The position numbers were made by a program, and so were the translations under genes. 43,894 nt of DNA from an uncultured Phocaeicola sp. (lineage in GTDB: Bacteria; Bacteroidota; Bacteroidia; Bacteroidales; Bacteroidaceae). A model generated the notes under the pieces. The model had not been told where the DNA came from and ran no database searches. It saw only the letters and a list, made by a program, of their open reading frames with translations. Positions 19,612-27,986 of the stretch are shown here, in pieces (position 1 is the stretch's first letter; each line of letters starts with the position of its first letter). The stretch covers positions 1-43,894 of the forward strand of contig CARCZS010000024.1 in NCBI GenBank assembly GCA_948956705.1. The letters run 5' to 3'.

Positions 19612-19631
19612 GTGTATACGAAGACAGATAA

Positions 19632-20546
19632 TTATTTCGCTTCCTTAAAAGCCATCTCCTCAGCTTCACTGATAATCTTTTCGTCGAGTTCAGAAATACC
19701 GATTTCTTCGGATACAGTACTGATTACAGTCTCCACCACTTCTTCTTGAGGAACCATAACTTCCTCTTGGGGAGCTTCACGCACCGATTTAGCCGCCAAG
19801 ACACTTTCCATAAAAGCACTGTTTTTTATCTTGCCCATGGCCTCATGAGCCGCCCTTTGTTGTGATTCCTTCTTTGAATAGCCGCTTCCTCTTCCGGCCG
19901 GAATACCCTCAATCAGCACTTCACTTTCAAATGTCGGGCTGAAACATTGGTCATGCGACTGGGTAATCAGTTCGAATACTATCTCAACACGGTTCTTTTG
20001 GCTCCACTCAATCAGTTTAGATTTGAAATTGACCTCTTTTCGTGAAATCTTTTCCAAATCAATATAAGGTCCGATAATACGGTGCTCCATAAAATACTTA
20101 CAGGCACGGTAGCCCCTATCCAGATAAATGGCACCGACCAATGCTTCAAACGCATTGCCACACATATAACTGTTGTGAGAAGACTGACGTGCAGAATATT
20201 TAATCAGTTTATCCAGACCGATTTCAGTAGCCAACCGATTCAAAGTTTCACGTTGGACAATCTTAGAACGAGTATTGGTAAGAAAGCCTTCACGTTTTCC
20301 TTCAAACTTCTTATAAACAATATCTGCCACTACTGCGTCTAAAATAGCATCTCCTAAAAATTCCAGACGTTCATTATTAAGCAGACGTCCCTGTTCAGAC
20401 TTCACAGACGAAGATTTGTGAAGTAAAGCCTGTTCATAAATGCTGATATTCTTAGGATAAAAGCCCAGCATCTTATAAAAACGAAAATAAGACTCCTTAT
20501 CCTTACGAAAAAGAAGTCTTATCCTATCTGTTATATTGCCAAACAC
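19632..20546 (-). CDS. rnc: Ribonuclease III
   Basis: A 304-residue double-strand-specific endoribonuclease. The RNase III signature NERLEFLGDAILD lies at 58-70, and the second catalytic block CGNAFEALVGAIYLDRGY at about 133-150. The dsRNA-binding domain follows (about 172-242, SGYSKKESQQRAAHEAM). A tail of about 60 residues rich in Glu and Val follows (EEVVETVISTVSEEIG), making it longer than the roughly 226-residue E. coli enzyme. The start codon is GTG (20546), 2 bp after the fabF stop; conserved-looking sequence begins right after it, so I keep this start rather than the internal Met26. Third gene of acpP-fabF-rnc. Confidence 0.95.
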   Translation of the reverse strand: MFGNITDRIRLLFRKDKESYFRFYKMLGFYPKNISIYEQALLHKSSSVKSEQGRLLNNERLEFLGDAILDAVVADIVYKKFEGKREGFLTNTRSKIVQRETLNRLATEIGLDKLIKYSARQSSHNSYMCGNAFEALVGAIYLDRGYRACKYFMEHRIIGPYIDLEKISRKEVNFKSKLIEWSQKNRVEIVFELITQSHDQCFSPTFESEVLIEGIPAGRGSGYSKKESQQRAAHEAMGKIKNSAFMESVLAAKSVREAPQEEVMVPQEEVVETVISTVSEEIGISELDEKIISEAEEMAFKEAK

Positions 20547-20548
20547 GA

Positions 20549-21814
20549 TTATTCAGCGTATTTTTTCACGATTACACATGCATTGTGACCACCAAAACCG
20601 AAAGTATTGCTCAACGCAGCATTTACAGTACGTTTCTGAGCCTTATTGAACGTAAAGTTCAACTCATAATCGATGTTTTCATCGTTATCACCTTCTTCGT
20701 GGTTAATTGTCGGCGGAACAATGTCATTTTTTACAGCCAACACGCTTGCAATAGCTTCTACAGCTCCGGCAGCACCCAGCAGGTGACCTGTCATTGACTT
20801 GGTAGAGCTGATATTCAGCTTATAAGCATGTTCTCCAAATACATCCTTGATAGCTTTTGCTTCCGAAACGTCGCCTACAGGAGTAGAAGTTCCGTGAACA
20901 TTGATATAATCAATATCTTCCGGTTTCATTTCTGCATCTTCCAAAGCATTCAGCATCACTAATTTTGCTCCCAATCCTTCAGGATGAGAAGCAGTGAGGT
21001 GATGAGCGTCAGCAGAAGCACCTACACCGGCCAGCTCTGCATAAATCTTAGCACCACGTGCTTTGGCATGTTCCAATTCTTCCAAAATCAAACATCCTGC
21101 ACCTTCACCCATGATGAAACCATCACGACTTGCGCTAAATGGACGAGAAGCATGCAGAGGATCGTCATTGCGGGTAGAAAGAGCATGCATAGCATTGAAA
21201 CCACCTACACCGGCCGGGAAAATGGCAGCTTCAGCACCACCGGCTACAATCACATTCGCTTTACCCAAACGGATATAGTTGAATGCGTCAGCGATAGCAT
21301 TTGATGAAGATGCACATGCAGAAGTCGTTGTAAAGTTAGGTCCATGGAAACCATACATGATGGAAATCTGTCCGGATGCGATGTCAGCAATCATTTTCGG
21401 AATGAAGAACGGGCTGAATTTCGGTCCGATAGTATCTTTTGTCTGAGCATAGCCCAAGACTTCTTCCTCAAAAGTATGAATACCACCGATACCTACACCA
21501 TATATTACTCCGATTTTGTTCAGATCTTCTTTTTCGAGGTCCATTTCCGAGTCTGCAATCGCCTCTTTAGCGGCAACAATGGCATATTGTGTATACAAGT
21601 CCATCTTGCGCACTTCTTTGCGGTCGATAAAATCGGCTCCGTTGAACCCTTTTACCTCACAAGCAAACTGTGTTTTGAATTTAGACGCATCGAAATGAGT
21701 AATAGGCCCTGCTCCGCTTACACCATTCACAAGATTCTCCCATGTTTCGGCAACAGTGTTACCAACCGGAGTAAGCGCACCAAGACCTGTTACTACAACT
21801 CTTTTTAATTCCAT
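20549..21814 (-). CDS. fabF: 3-oxoacyl-[acyl-carrier-protein] synthase II
   Basis: A 421-residue condensing enzyme of fatty acid elongation (KAS II). It has the Cys-His-His triad: Cys167 in TTSACASS, His306 in NVHGTSTPVGD and His343 in KSMTGHLLGAAGA. The C terminus NTFGFGGHNA is typical. Cytoplasmic. It starts 18 bp after the acpP stop and ends 2 bp before rnc, an operon order commonly seen in bacteria. Confidence 0.97.
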   Translation of the reverse strand: MELKRVVVTGLGALTPVGNTVAETWENLVNGVSGAGPITHFDASKFKTQFACEVKGFNGADFIDRKEVRKMDLYTQYAIVAAKEAIADSEMDLEKEDLNKIGVIYGVGIGGIHTFEEEVLGYAQTKDTIGPKFSPFFIPKMIADIASGQISIMYGFHGPNFTTTSACASSSNAIADAFNYIRLGKANVIVAGGAEAAIFPAGVGGFNAMHALSTRNDDPLHASRPFSASRDGFIMGEGAGCLILEELEHAKARGAKIYAELAGVGASADAHHLTASHPEGLGAKLVMLNALEDAEMKPEDIDYINVHGTSTPVGDVSEAKAIKDVFGEHAYKLNISSTKSMTGHLLGAAGAVEAIASVLAVKNDIVPPTINHEEGDNDENIDYELNFTFNKAQKRTVNAALSNTFGFGGHNACVIVKKYAE

Positions 21815-21832
21815 ATTATAAAATAAGGATAA

Positions 21833-22069
21833 TTACTTAGCGTTAGCTTCAATATAAGAAACAGCGTCACCAACAGTAGCAATCTTTTCAGCCTGATCAT
21901 CAGGAATAGAGATACCGAATTCTTTTTCGAATTCCATGATCAATTCTACAGTATCCAATGAGTCTGCACCCAGATCATTAGTGAAGCTAGCTTCTGTAGT
22001 AACTTCTGATGCTTCTACACCCAATTTATCAACGATGATGTTTTTTACTCTTTCTGCAATTTCAGACAT
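21833..22069 (-). CDS. acpP: Acyl carrier protein
   Basis: A 78-residue acidic carrier of the growing fatty acid. The 4'-phosphopantetheine attachment serine is Ser37 in [15 protein letters not shown], and the fold-typical [18 protein letters not shown] follows. The frame stays open to a TTG at 22078, but the ATG at 22069 gives the standard MSEIAERV start and the usual length, so I use it. First gene of acpP-fabF-rnc, divergent from purN. Confidence 0.97.
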   Translation of the reverse strand: MSEIAERVKNIIVDKLGVEASEVTTEASFTNDLGADSLDTVELIMEFEKEFGISIPDDQAEKIATVGDAVSYIEANAK

Positions 22070-22121
22070 AACTTTCAAATTTTAGTTAATTAATCGAATA
22101 ATTTTATTTTCTTTGCGGTTG

Positions 22122-22153
22122 CAAAGGAATAAATATTTCTTGGGCTGCGCAAA
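22122..22153 (-). promoter_or_regulatory. Candidate acpP operon promoter
   Basis: On the minus strand TTTG (22153-22150) is followed after 20 bp by TTCCTTTG (22129-22122). That is an exact -33 and a -7 with one mismatch. It lies 52 bp upstream of the acpP ATG, in the acpP-purN divergent gap. Confidence 0.5.
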
Positions 22154-22221
22154 TATTCAGGCAAATAAATGCGAATTTTTGCACATTTTTTTGTTTTATG
22201 TGCACCAAAACCAGTAAAGTC

Positions 22222-22782
22222 ATGAAGAGAATCGCAATTTTAGCATCGGGAGAAGGAACGAATGCCGAGCATATTATCCGGTATTTTTCAGAAAGAGAAA
22301 CGGCAAAAGTGGTGGTTGTCATTACCAACAAGCCACAAGCCGGTGTATTGAATCGAGCTGATAGACTGAGAATTCCTACCGAATTTATTCCGGCTCAGGG
22401 TTTTACAGAAGGTAGAGCCTTGGAAGTGCTGCACCGTTATCAAACAGATTTTATCGTCTTGGCAGGTTTCCTGCTAAAGGTACCCGATGATATTTTGCAT
22501 GATTATCCGAATAAAATAGTAAATATTCATCCGGCTCTTCTTCCTAAATTCGGTGGAAAAGGAATGTATGGCAATCGTGTGCACGAAGCGGTCATCGCTG
22601 CAGCAGAAAAAGAGAGTGGAATCACCATTCATTTTATCAATGAGCATTACGACGAGGGAGATACAATCTTCCAAGCTACATGCCCGGTCATGCCCGATGA
22701 CACTCCGGAAACTTTGGCTGCACGAGTACATGCATTGGAGTATGAGCACTTTCCACAAGTGATTGAAAGAATACTCATGTAA
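22222..22782 (+). CDS. purN: Phosphoribosylglycinamide formyltransferase
   Basis: A 186-residue GAR transformylase of purine synthesis, folate-dependent. Motifs: N-terminal ILASGEGTNAE (6-16), the catalytic Asn101/His103 in KIVNIHPALLPKFGGKGMYG, and Asp144 in HYDEGDT, matching E. coli Asn106, His108 and Asp144. The frame also offers an ATG at 22198, but MKRIAILASGEGTN at 22222 is the family-typical start. Divergent from acpP. A palindromic repeat element begins 20 bp after its stop and may also end transcription here. Confidence 0.93.
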   Translation: MKRIAILASGEGTNAEHIIRYFSERETAKVVVVITNKPQAGVLNRADRLRIPTEFIPAQGFTEGRALEVLHRYQTDFIVLAGFLLKVPDDILHDYPNKIVNIHPALLPKFGGKGMYGNRVHEAVIAAAEKESGITIHFINEHYDEGDTIFQATCPVMPDDTPETLAARVHALEYEHFPQVIERILM

Positions 22783-22801
22783 TCCGTGCCTATGCCAATC
22801 A

Positions 22802-22977
22802 ATGGGGATGTGTCAAAACATTGCTAATGTTATCATTTTGCTAGTAGGGGCGAGGTTCGCTCGCCCGAAAGCAGCTTGCTTTGTGTATTATTCCCAAGGT
22901 CGTACCCGTTGGTTCGGGCAGGCAAACCCTGCCCCTACAGTTGACGATAGGGCGTTTTAGTTTTGACACACTCCCAT
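22802..22977. repeat. MITE-like palindromic intergenic element, copy 2 (complete)
   Basis: A 176-bp element bounded by 17-bp imperfect terminal inverted repeats: ATGGGGATGTGTCAAAA (22802-22818) and, on the other strand, ATGGGAGTGTGTCAAAA (22977-22961), 15 of 17 identical. Inside are two hairpins, GGGCGA/TCGCCC near 22850 and GGGCAGG/CCTGCCC near 22930, that are inverted copies of each other with conserved GTAGGGGC and GCCCGAA flanks. It fills the gap between the convergent purN and GH95-like genes. The copy at 1-101 is the same element in reverse. No coding content. Confidence 0.85.
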
Positions 22978-22983
22978 GACAGG

Positions 22984-25263
22984 TTATTTTTTATCTTTCA
23001 ACTTCTTTCCAAAGCAGTGAATGGAAGTGTTCTGAATAGGACGAATAATCAAATCAGGTGAAGTACCTTCAGGATAAACCAACATTTCCTCGCCTTTCTG
23101 TAAATCAACTTGATAAGTATGCTCACCCAACTGCTTTACTTCCAGATGGCGCTTGCCTTTAAAGAAAGGCCGTGCGATATCCGTTACAAGGATACAAGGT
23201 TCTCCGGCCAGACTCTTAACCTGTATAAATTCTGTTTTTCCGGCTTTCCGATTGGCAGACACCTTGAAAGCCCCTTCTGTCCGCAACCCCTCAAAAGCCA
23301 CATCTTGCCATGCATCCGGAACAGCAGGGAAAACTCTGATTTTATCTCCCCAACTCTGCAACAACATATCGTGGATGGACTGCGCCCCTGACAGCGGTGT
23401 CTCAATCACCGGCCCCGATTCTCTATACAATGTATTCACACTCAAGAAGCGGCCAAACAACTTGTTCAAATAAGCCAATGCATCATTTCCTTTTCCCAAT
23501 GCAGACGAGATAGAAGAGGCTCCGGTCAATGAATAACCCTGGTGGGCTCCGGTCTTCGACTGCCAGAAATGAAGAGACCTCTCAATAAGATCCACATCCT
23601 CAGGATGTTCTTTGTTTAACGTATACAATGGATAGGCTGCCAGCAGATGCGAATAATGCCGGTGCGAAAACGCATAAGGCGTATTTCGTCCGATAAACAA
23701 TCCATTTTCATCCTGCGGATAGGGAGTTAACTCTTCCAACACGGTTTTCCATTTAGGAAGCAGAGGGTCGTCAATATTCAGTCTCTCTGCCGATTGTATC
23801 AAAGTCAGACAGCCCCAACGGAGTAAAGAAAGGTCAAAATTACAATCCTCAGCACTTCCATATTCAGGAGAATAAGTAGCAGGAAGATGCAGTTTTCCAT
23901 CCTCTTCCTTCTGCAAGAAATGCAGGTAATAATTTACCGCCCCTTTCAGCAAAGGAAACAACTTATCGCGCAAAAGCGCATCATCCATCTTATGACGATA
24001 AATCAACCAAAGATTATGACAAGCCCAAGTGAGCAGACCCACTTCAGCCGTTTTACTCACTCCGGGAATGCCGACCGGCTCTGTAGCGCAATAGAAGTTA
24101 CTGGTACGCCCCAGTCCCAAAGCGTCATGCCGATACGCCTCCGGAATGTTTTTCCGCAACTGTTCCACATTATTATAAAGAGCATTCTCCAAAGAAGCAG
24201 CCAAATCCAATCTGTCGGAAGCATTCAACGGCCAGTAAGTCAACTGCACGTTCAGATTCCACCAGGCATTCGGCCACGGAGTTTTGGTGAGCCACGGCCC
24301 GGTACAATCTATCAATGCCCTGTCAGCACGCGTTGCCGAAGCCAATTTATACATTTGTATCCAATAGAAATTCTCTTTCACACCTTCGGGCAATGTCAGG
24401 AAACTGGCAGGGTAATAGGCATTCCACCATTGACGGTGAGTCTTCTGCAATTTTTTATACCCACACTGCAACGCATCCTCCAGTTCGCTCCGGCTGATTT
24501 CACGGGCATTGGATTCCGGATAAGAATGGGCCAGATTCACCCACAGCACACGCTCTCCTTTTTTCACCGTTTCCTTCCAGGTAACTGCAGTTTCACCTCC
24601 TGCCTGAAGTTTTTGGTAAGACATACCTTCCTTTTCCGTCCCGGTTACTTCGGGAGCCGGATTAAGCGGATAATCTTCGGGCACTTTAATCCAATTGCCC
24701 TCTCCTTTGGCAAACAGATATCTCGGACTCTCCGAAGGAGCCGGTACCCATTCCCAACGGAAATCCTTTTCCCCGCCTTCGGTAGTGGCCTTAGTGATAA
24801 TAATCATCTTCTCACTATGCACAAAACTATGTAAATGGATTTTTCCTTTTGTGGTCACAATATCAGCAGTGGTCTCGGCATTCCATAAATCCACCCGCAT
24901 CTTGCCATTCAGGATTTCACCTTGCGGATGCAAAGCAAAATGTCCGGTCAGTAAGCGTCCGATACTGAAGAGATCGTTCTTGCCCTTACGATGATCATGT
25001 ACTGCACAGTTTCCTGTTTCCAACCGAATATAATTTTGTCCCGGTTCTTTATAAATCATCAGCCCCAACATACCGTTGCCCATATAAGCTGATTCATACC
25101 AATACTCAGGGAGTGTTTCCCACACCATGTCCTGTTTACTCATAAACTGTGGCCAATCCACATCCAGCTTGACCGACGAAGCGGCAGCACCTGTCATCGT
25201 ATACAAAGACACTACACAAACGGCAAGTATATGCCGCAAATAACACTTAATGATAGAATACAT
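22984..25263 (-). CDS. GH95-like secreted glycosidase (alpha-L-fucosidase/galactosidase clan)
   Basis: A 759-residue secreted enzyme with a signal peptide ending near TGAAASS (24-30). An N-terminal beta domain (YMGNGMLGLMIY, 60-71) is followed by an alpha/alpha barrel. GH95 landmarks are the catalytic Asn pair Asn336/Asn338 in WWNLNVQLTYWP, the acid-like Glu467 in TYSPEYG, and SHRHYSHLLAAYP (533-545). The conserved GH95 QIDGNFG-type motif is altered: the aligned stretch is VIETPLSG with Glu621 where GH95 has the catalytic-site Asp. So this is a divergent member, and fucose as substrate is only likely. A clear promoter lies just upstream and 536 bp separate it from GH89, so it is its own transcription unit. 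Confidence 0.75.
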   Translation of the reverse strand: MYSIIKCYLRHILAVCVVSLYTMTGAAASSVKLDVDWPQFMSKQDMVWETLPEYWYESAYMGNGMLGLMIYKEPGQNYIRLETGNCAVHDHRKGKNDLFSIGRLLTGHFALHPQGEILNGKMRVDLWNAETTADIVTTKGKIHLHSFVHSEKMIIITKATTEGGEKDFRWEWVPAPSESPRYLFAKGEGNWIKVPEDYPLNPAPEVTGTEKEGMSYQKLQAGGETAVTWKETVKKGERVLWVNLAHSYPESNAREISRSELEDALQCGYKKLQKTHRQWWNAYYPASFLTLPEGVKENFYWIQMYKLASATRADRALIDCTGPWLTKTPWPNAWWNLNVQLTYWPLNASDRLDLAASLENALYNNVEQLRKNIPEAYRHDALGLGRTSNFYCATEPVGIPGVSKTAEVGLLTWACHNLWLIYRHKMDDALLRDKLFPLLKGAVNYYLHFLQKEEDGKLHLPATYSPEYGSAEDCNFDLSLLRWGCLTLIQSAERLNIDDPLLPKWKTVLEELTPYPQDENGLFIGRNTPYAFSHRHYSHLLAAYPLYTLNKEHPEDVDLIERSLHFWQSKTGAHQGYSLTGASSISSALGKGNDALAYLNKLFGRFLSVNTLYRESGPVIETPLSGAQSIHDMLLQSWGDKIRVFPAVPDAWQDVAFEGLRTEGAFKVSANRKAGKTEFIQVKSLAGEPCILVTDIARPFFKGKRHLEVKQLGEHTYQVDLQKGEEMLVYPEGTSPDLIIRPIQNTSIHCFGKKLKDKK

Positions 25264-25319
25264 TGCTCTAATAGTTTATAAATGACGTATTTTATTTTTC
25301 TCAATAGACTTCTCTTTGC

Positions 25320-25351
25320 CAAAGTTACAGACTTTTTTTATAAAGTCCAAA
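25320..25351 (-). promoter_or_regulatory. Promoter of the GH95-like gene
   Basis: On the minus strand TTTG (25351-25348), exactly 20 bp, then TAACTTTG (25327-25320). Both boxes are perfect matches to the Bacteroides -33/-7 consensus. The expected leader before the ATG at 25263 is about 50 nt. Confidence 0.75.
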
Positions 25352-25364
25352 CAAAGGGAAGAGT

Positions 25365-25568
25365 AAGCCGTTTCTTAGGGTTAGCCAAGCCTTTTTAGAC
25401 GGAAGATTATTACAGTCTCCGACAGCGGACCGTACAGTCCGTTACGGTGGACTGTACGGTCTACTACAACGGACTATACAGTCCATTGCCGAAGACTGTA
25501 GTAATTCGACTGACAGACAGGCATAATCGAAAGGACGAAAAGGCTTAGCCCGGCTAATGAAACGACTT
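25365..25568. repeat. Inverted-repeat element enclosing a 22-bp periodic array
   Basis: The left arm (about 25365-25404, AAGCCGTTTC ... TTAGCCAAGCCTTTTTAGAC) is an imperfect inverted copy of the right arm (about 25528-25568, reverse-strand AAGTCGTTTC ... GGGCTAAGCCTTTTCGTC). Between them is the 22-bp array described separately. The 536-bp gap 25264-25799 holds only this element, the GH95-like promoter and the repeat at 25685; I see no gene in it. Confidence 0.65.
25405..25514. repeat. 22-bp tandem array with palindromic cores (about 5 units)
   Basis: Units start at 25405, 25427, 25449, 25471 and 25493, exactly 22 bp apart. The three central ones open with near-palindromes: GGACCGTACAGTCC, GGACTGTACGGTCT and GGACTATACAGTCC. 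TACAGTC or a close form recurs at the same phase in the first four; the fifth is degenerate. Units two and three also form a perfect 13-bp stem (GACCGTACAGTCC with GGACTGTACGGTC) around an 8-nt loop. Confidence 0.8.
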
Positions 25569-25684
25569 AGGGTGTTCAAAACGCATGCAGAGGTTGAAAA
25601 CCGGAGGAGAAAACATCCGGGGACAGGTGTTTGATATGCTAAATCACCCAATAATAACTGACCCTGGAAAAAGGGATAAAAAAA

Positions 25685-25782
25685 GGGGATGTATCAAAAC
25701 TTCCCTTTTATCGAAATCACCCTCGCTACAACTACCTGTGGCGAGGGTGATTTTTAGTTTATGAGAGTTTCGACACACCCTC
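25685..25782. repeat. Short palindromic element with related termini, copy 3
   Basis: A 98-bp element with ends like those of the 22.8 kb element: GGGGATGTATCAAAACT (25685-25701) and, inverted, GAGGGTGTGTCGAAACT (25782-25766), 13 of 17 identical. The core differs: AAATCACCCTCGC (25714-25726) and GCGAGGGTGATTT (25741-25753) form a perfect 13-bp stem with a 14-nt loop. It lies 18 bp past the GH89 stop and could terminate the PUL2 transcript. Confidence 0.75.
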
Positions 25783-25799
25783 AAGGTAATAAGAGAATA

Positions 25800-27959
25800 C
25801 TATTCCGTAATCTTGGCATACACCTCTTTGGCGACAGCTATCACATCGCCTTCGGCCTGCGAAGAATAAGGATTAGTTTGTTTGGTCCATGGTTCCTCGA
25901 TGGCATAGAAATCTATTGCTTTCACCGGTGCACCATCCAGCTGTGCCTTTTGGCAGTCAATCCATACCTTCCAACGGTTATAATAGAAATCACGCAACAA
26001 GCCGTTCCATTCTTTGTGCGCATAGTCACGCAATCCGCCTTTGTCGGCTGCCACACGATTTCCCCACGTAGTGACCTGCACGCGTGCGTTCCACTCATAC
26101 AAATCTTTTTCCTCAGGAGTCGTGCCCAAGTTACGCGCTTTCTCAATCCATGTGCCTACCTTAAACTCAGGGCGGGAAGCCAATAATTTATCCTGCAACA
26201 GAATCAGCTCGAGGAAACGTTGTGAAGCAGCCGCAAACAGTTCCTTTTCTCCTGCCTTATATGCATCTATCATAATAGGATATACCAAACGCCCTTTTTC
26301 CGCCACTGCCTGACGGACAATATCTATCAAATCATATTCAAAATTATTATTTCCCTTAAAGGCATCGGCTGCCGAAAGCATCATGCCTGCCGCACGGATT
26401 ATATCTTCCGGTTTATAATAAGGCTCCATCTCGCTCCAACTGGATACCTGATAAACATCATAATCCGGCCGGCCGCAGAAGACAGATTCATGTGTTCCTT
26501 GCTGGGTGTTCTTTGCCGGACAGTTATAAATGGTATTACTCAACAGCAGCCATGCATCCTGAACAGCTTTGTCGGCCTTGCCATAACGCGCCACAGTATA
26601 GTTTTTCAGCCATTCGTCTTTGTCAAACAGAACAGGACGCCAAGGCAGTTCACACAACAGTTCGAACATCACCGGATTATTTTCCGAACCTTCCATAGTC
26701 ATACCCACTCCTTTCATTGTCTTTCCGAAAGAAGACGTTTTTGCCTTATAGAACTCATCGATGACATGCTTCATCTTTCCATGCAGCCCTACATTGCCTC
26801 CATAGTTCAGCAACATACAGTAGAGCCAGTCATGCTTGCCGAAACCTTCTTTACGATACCAAGTCGATTCAGGGTCACCCCATTGAGGACGGCTCTCGGC
26901 AAAAAGGTCGAGCACTATCAAATCTCCGGCAGGAAGATTCTCAATCATCTTTTGGCGAGGATTTGCCTGCCATGCCTGAGCCACCCAGACCGCTTTCGGA
27001 TTCGCCTTTTTCATTGCCCCCCAGATAGCCTGGCCTGCAGCATTCAAATCGACACCTGCCACACTGCCTCCTTCATGGAAGGGGTCCATACTGTAAAAAT
27101 CGGCTTTGCCATACAGACGACTCATCTCCTTATAATAAAGGTCGGCTATTTCATTGAAACGAGGATCTGTAGGCTGCAAGAAAGCAGGACGTCGATAACC
27201 GCACCATAAACCCGGATCGGAAACATTCAGCCCCAAACGCTCTTTGGCATTGTGAGGAACCATGCCCGAGTAGCCCGGCAATACCGGCTGGATGCCATAT
27301 TCACGCATACGCTTCAAGATTTGTTTCTGTAAAGTTTCACGCTGTTTATACCAGCTGTCCGGGTTAGGACCGCCCCAACCCTCCAGGTTATTCATCAACC
27401 ACCATCCCTGAAAAGCAGGACCGGCAATAAATTCATTGATTTCGTCTTTGGTATAGCCCAGTTTGGTTAATACATTATACCACACCACATCTGCACCTAC
27501 CACTGCCAAAGGAAGGTTGATGCCATGCAATGCCATCCAGTCTATTTCCTTTTCCCAACGATTCCAATCCCAAAAGGCCATGGTATAGGAATAGGTACAA
27601 TAATTGAAGTCATAACGATACTTCAAATCTGTTTCATGACGTTCTTTCTGAGGCACGGCAGGAAGTACGGCAGGAAGTTGTGCCGTCATACCGTTCCACG
27701 AAAGTTGGACACCCGCATAGTACTTCAAGTACCAGTTCAGTCCTGTGGCAATGCTCACATAATTATTGCCACGAATCACTACTTTATCACCTTTTTGGTC
27801 TAATTCAAAGAAATCAGTGGGCGACTTCACCTGTTCAATGACAAACTTGCGTGAGGCCCCCTTATCAATACGTTCCAGCAAACCTTGTATGGGAGAAGCC
27901 GCTTTAACAACCACTGCCAGACAGAGCATGCAAATAAGACAAATCGTTCTCATGTTCAT
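25800..27959 (-). CDS. GH89 alpha-N-acetylglucosaminidase
   Basis: A 719-residue secreted homologue of human NAGLU that removes terminal alpha-linked GlcNAc. Signal peptide 1-20. An N-terminal domain (about 22-108) is followed by the TIM barrel: YRYDFNYCTYSYTMAFWDW (114-132), WMALHGINLPLA, the catalytic Glu296 in MDPFHEGG and Glu423 in GMTMEGSENNP, matching the two GH89 catalytic glutamates. A helical C-terminal domain follows. Bacterial GH89 enzymes are known to act on alpha-1,4-GlcNAc of gastric mucin and on heparan-type ends. Last gene of the PUL2 enzyme run, 27 bp after the 1050-residue enzyme gene. A second Met at residue 3 is an alternative start. Confidence 0.95.
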   Translation of the reverse strand: MNMRTICLICMLCLAVVVKAASPIQGLLERIDKGASRKFVIEQVKSPTDFFELDQKGDKVVIRGNNYVSIATGLNWYLKYYAGVQLSWNGMTAQLPAVLPAVPQKERHETDLKYRYDFNYCTYSYTMAFWDWNRWEKEIDWMALHGINLPLAVVGADVVWYNVLTKLGYTKDEINEFIAGPAFQGWWLMNNLEGWGGPNPDSWYKQRETLQKQILKRMREYGIQPVLPGYSGMVPHNAKERLGLNVSDPGLWCGYRRPAFLQPTDPRFNEIADLYYKEMSRLYGKADFYSMDPFHEGGSVAGVDLNAAGQAIWGAMKKANPKAVWVAQAWQANPRQKMIENLPAGDLIVLDLFAESRPQWGDPESTWYRKEGFGKHDWLYCMLLNYGGNVGLHGKMKHVIDEFYKAKTSSFGKTMKGVGMTMEGSENNPVMFELLCELPWRPVLFDKDEWLKNYTVARYGKADKAVQDAWLLLSNTIYNCPAKNTQQGTHESVFCGRPDYDVYQVSSWSEMEPYYKPEDIIRAAGMMLSAADAFKGNNNFEYDLIDIVRQAVAEKGRLVYPIMIDAYKAGEKELFAAASQRFLELILLQDKLLASRPEFKVGTWIEKARNLGTTPEEKDLYEWNARVQVTTWGNRVAADKGGLRDYAHKEWNGLLRDFYYNRWKVWIDCQKAQLDGAPVKAIDFYAIEEPWTKQTNPYSSQAEGDVIAVAKEVYAKITE

Positions 27960-27986
27960 TTTATGATTTAAAAGTTAATATTCTGT

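Noticed and set aside
22070..22078. TTG start for acpP
   Set aside because: It adds three residues before the standard MSEIAERV start of the 78-residue protein.
23887..24834. 315-codon plus-strand frame inside the GH95-like gene
   Set aside because: Antisense shadow with no signal peptide, domain or promoter.
25405..25514. CRISPR array
   Set aside because: The 22-bp step is too short for repeat plus spacer, the units are direct variants without unique spacers, and no cas gene is present.
25442..25651. 69-codon minus-strand frame over the 22-bp array
   Set aside because: It reads through repeat sequence; the periodicity is at the DNA level and the peptide has no sensible features.
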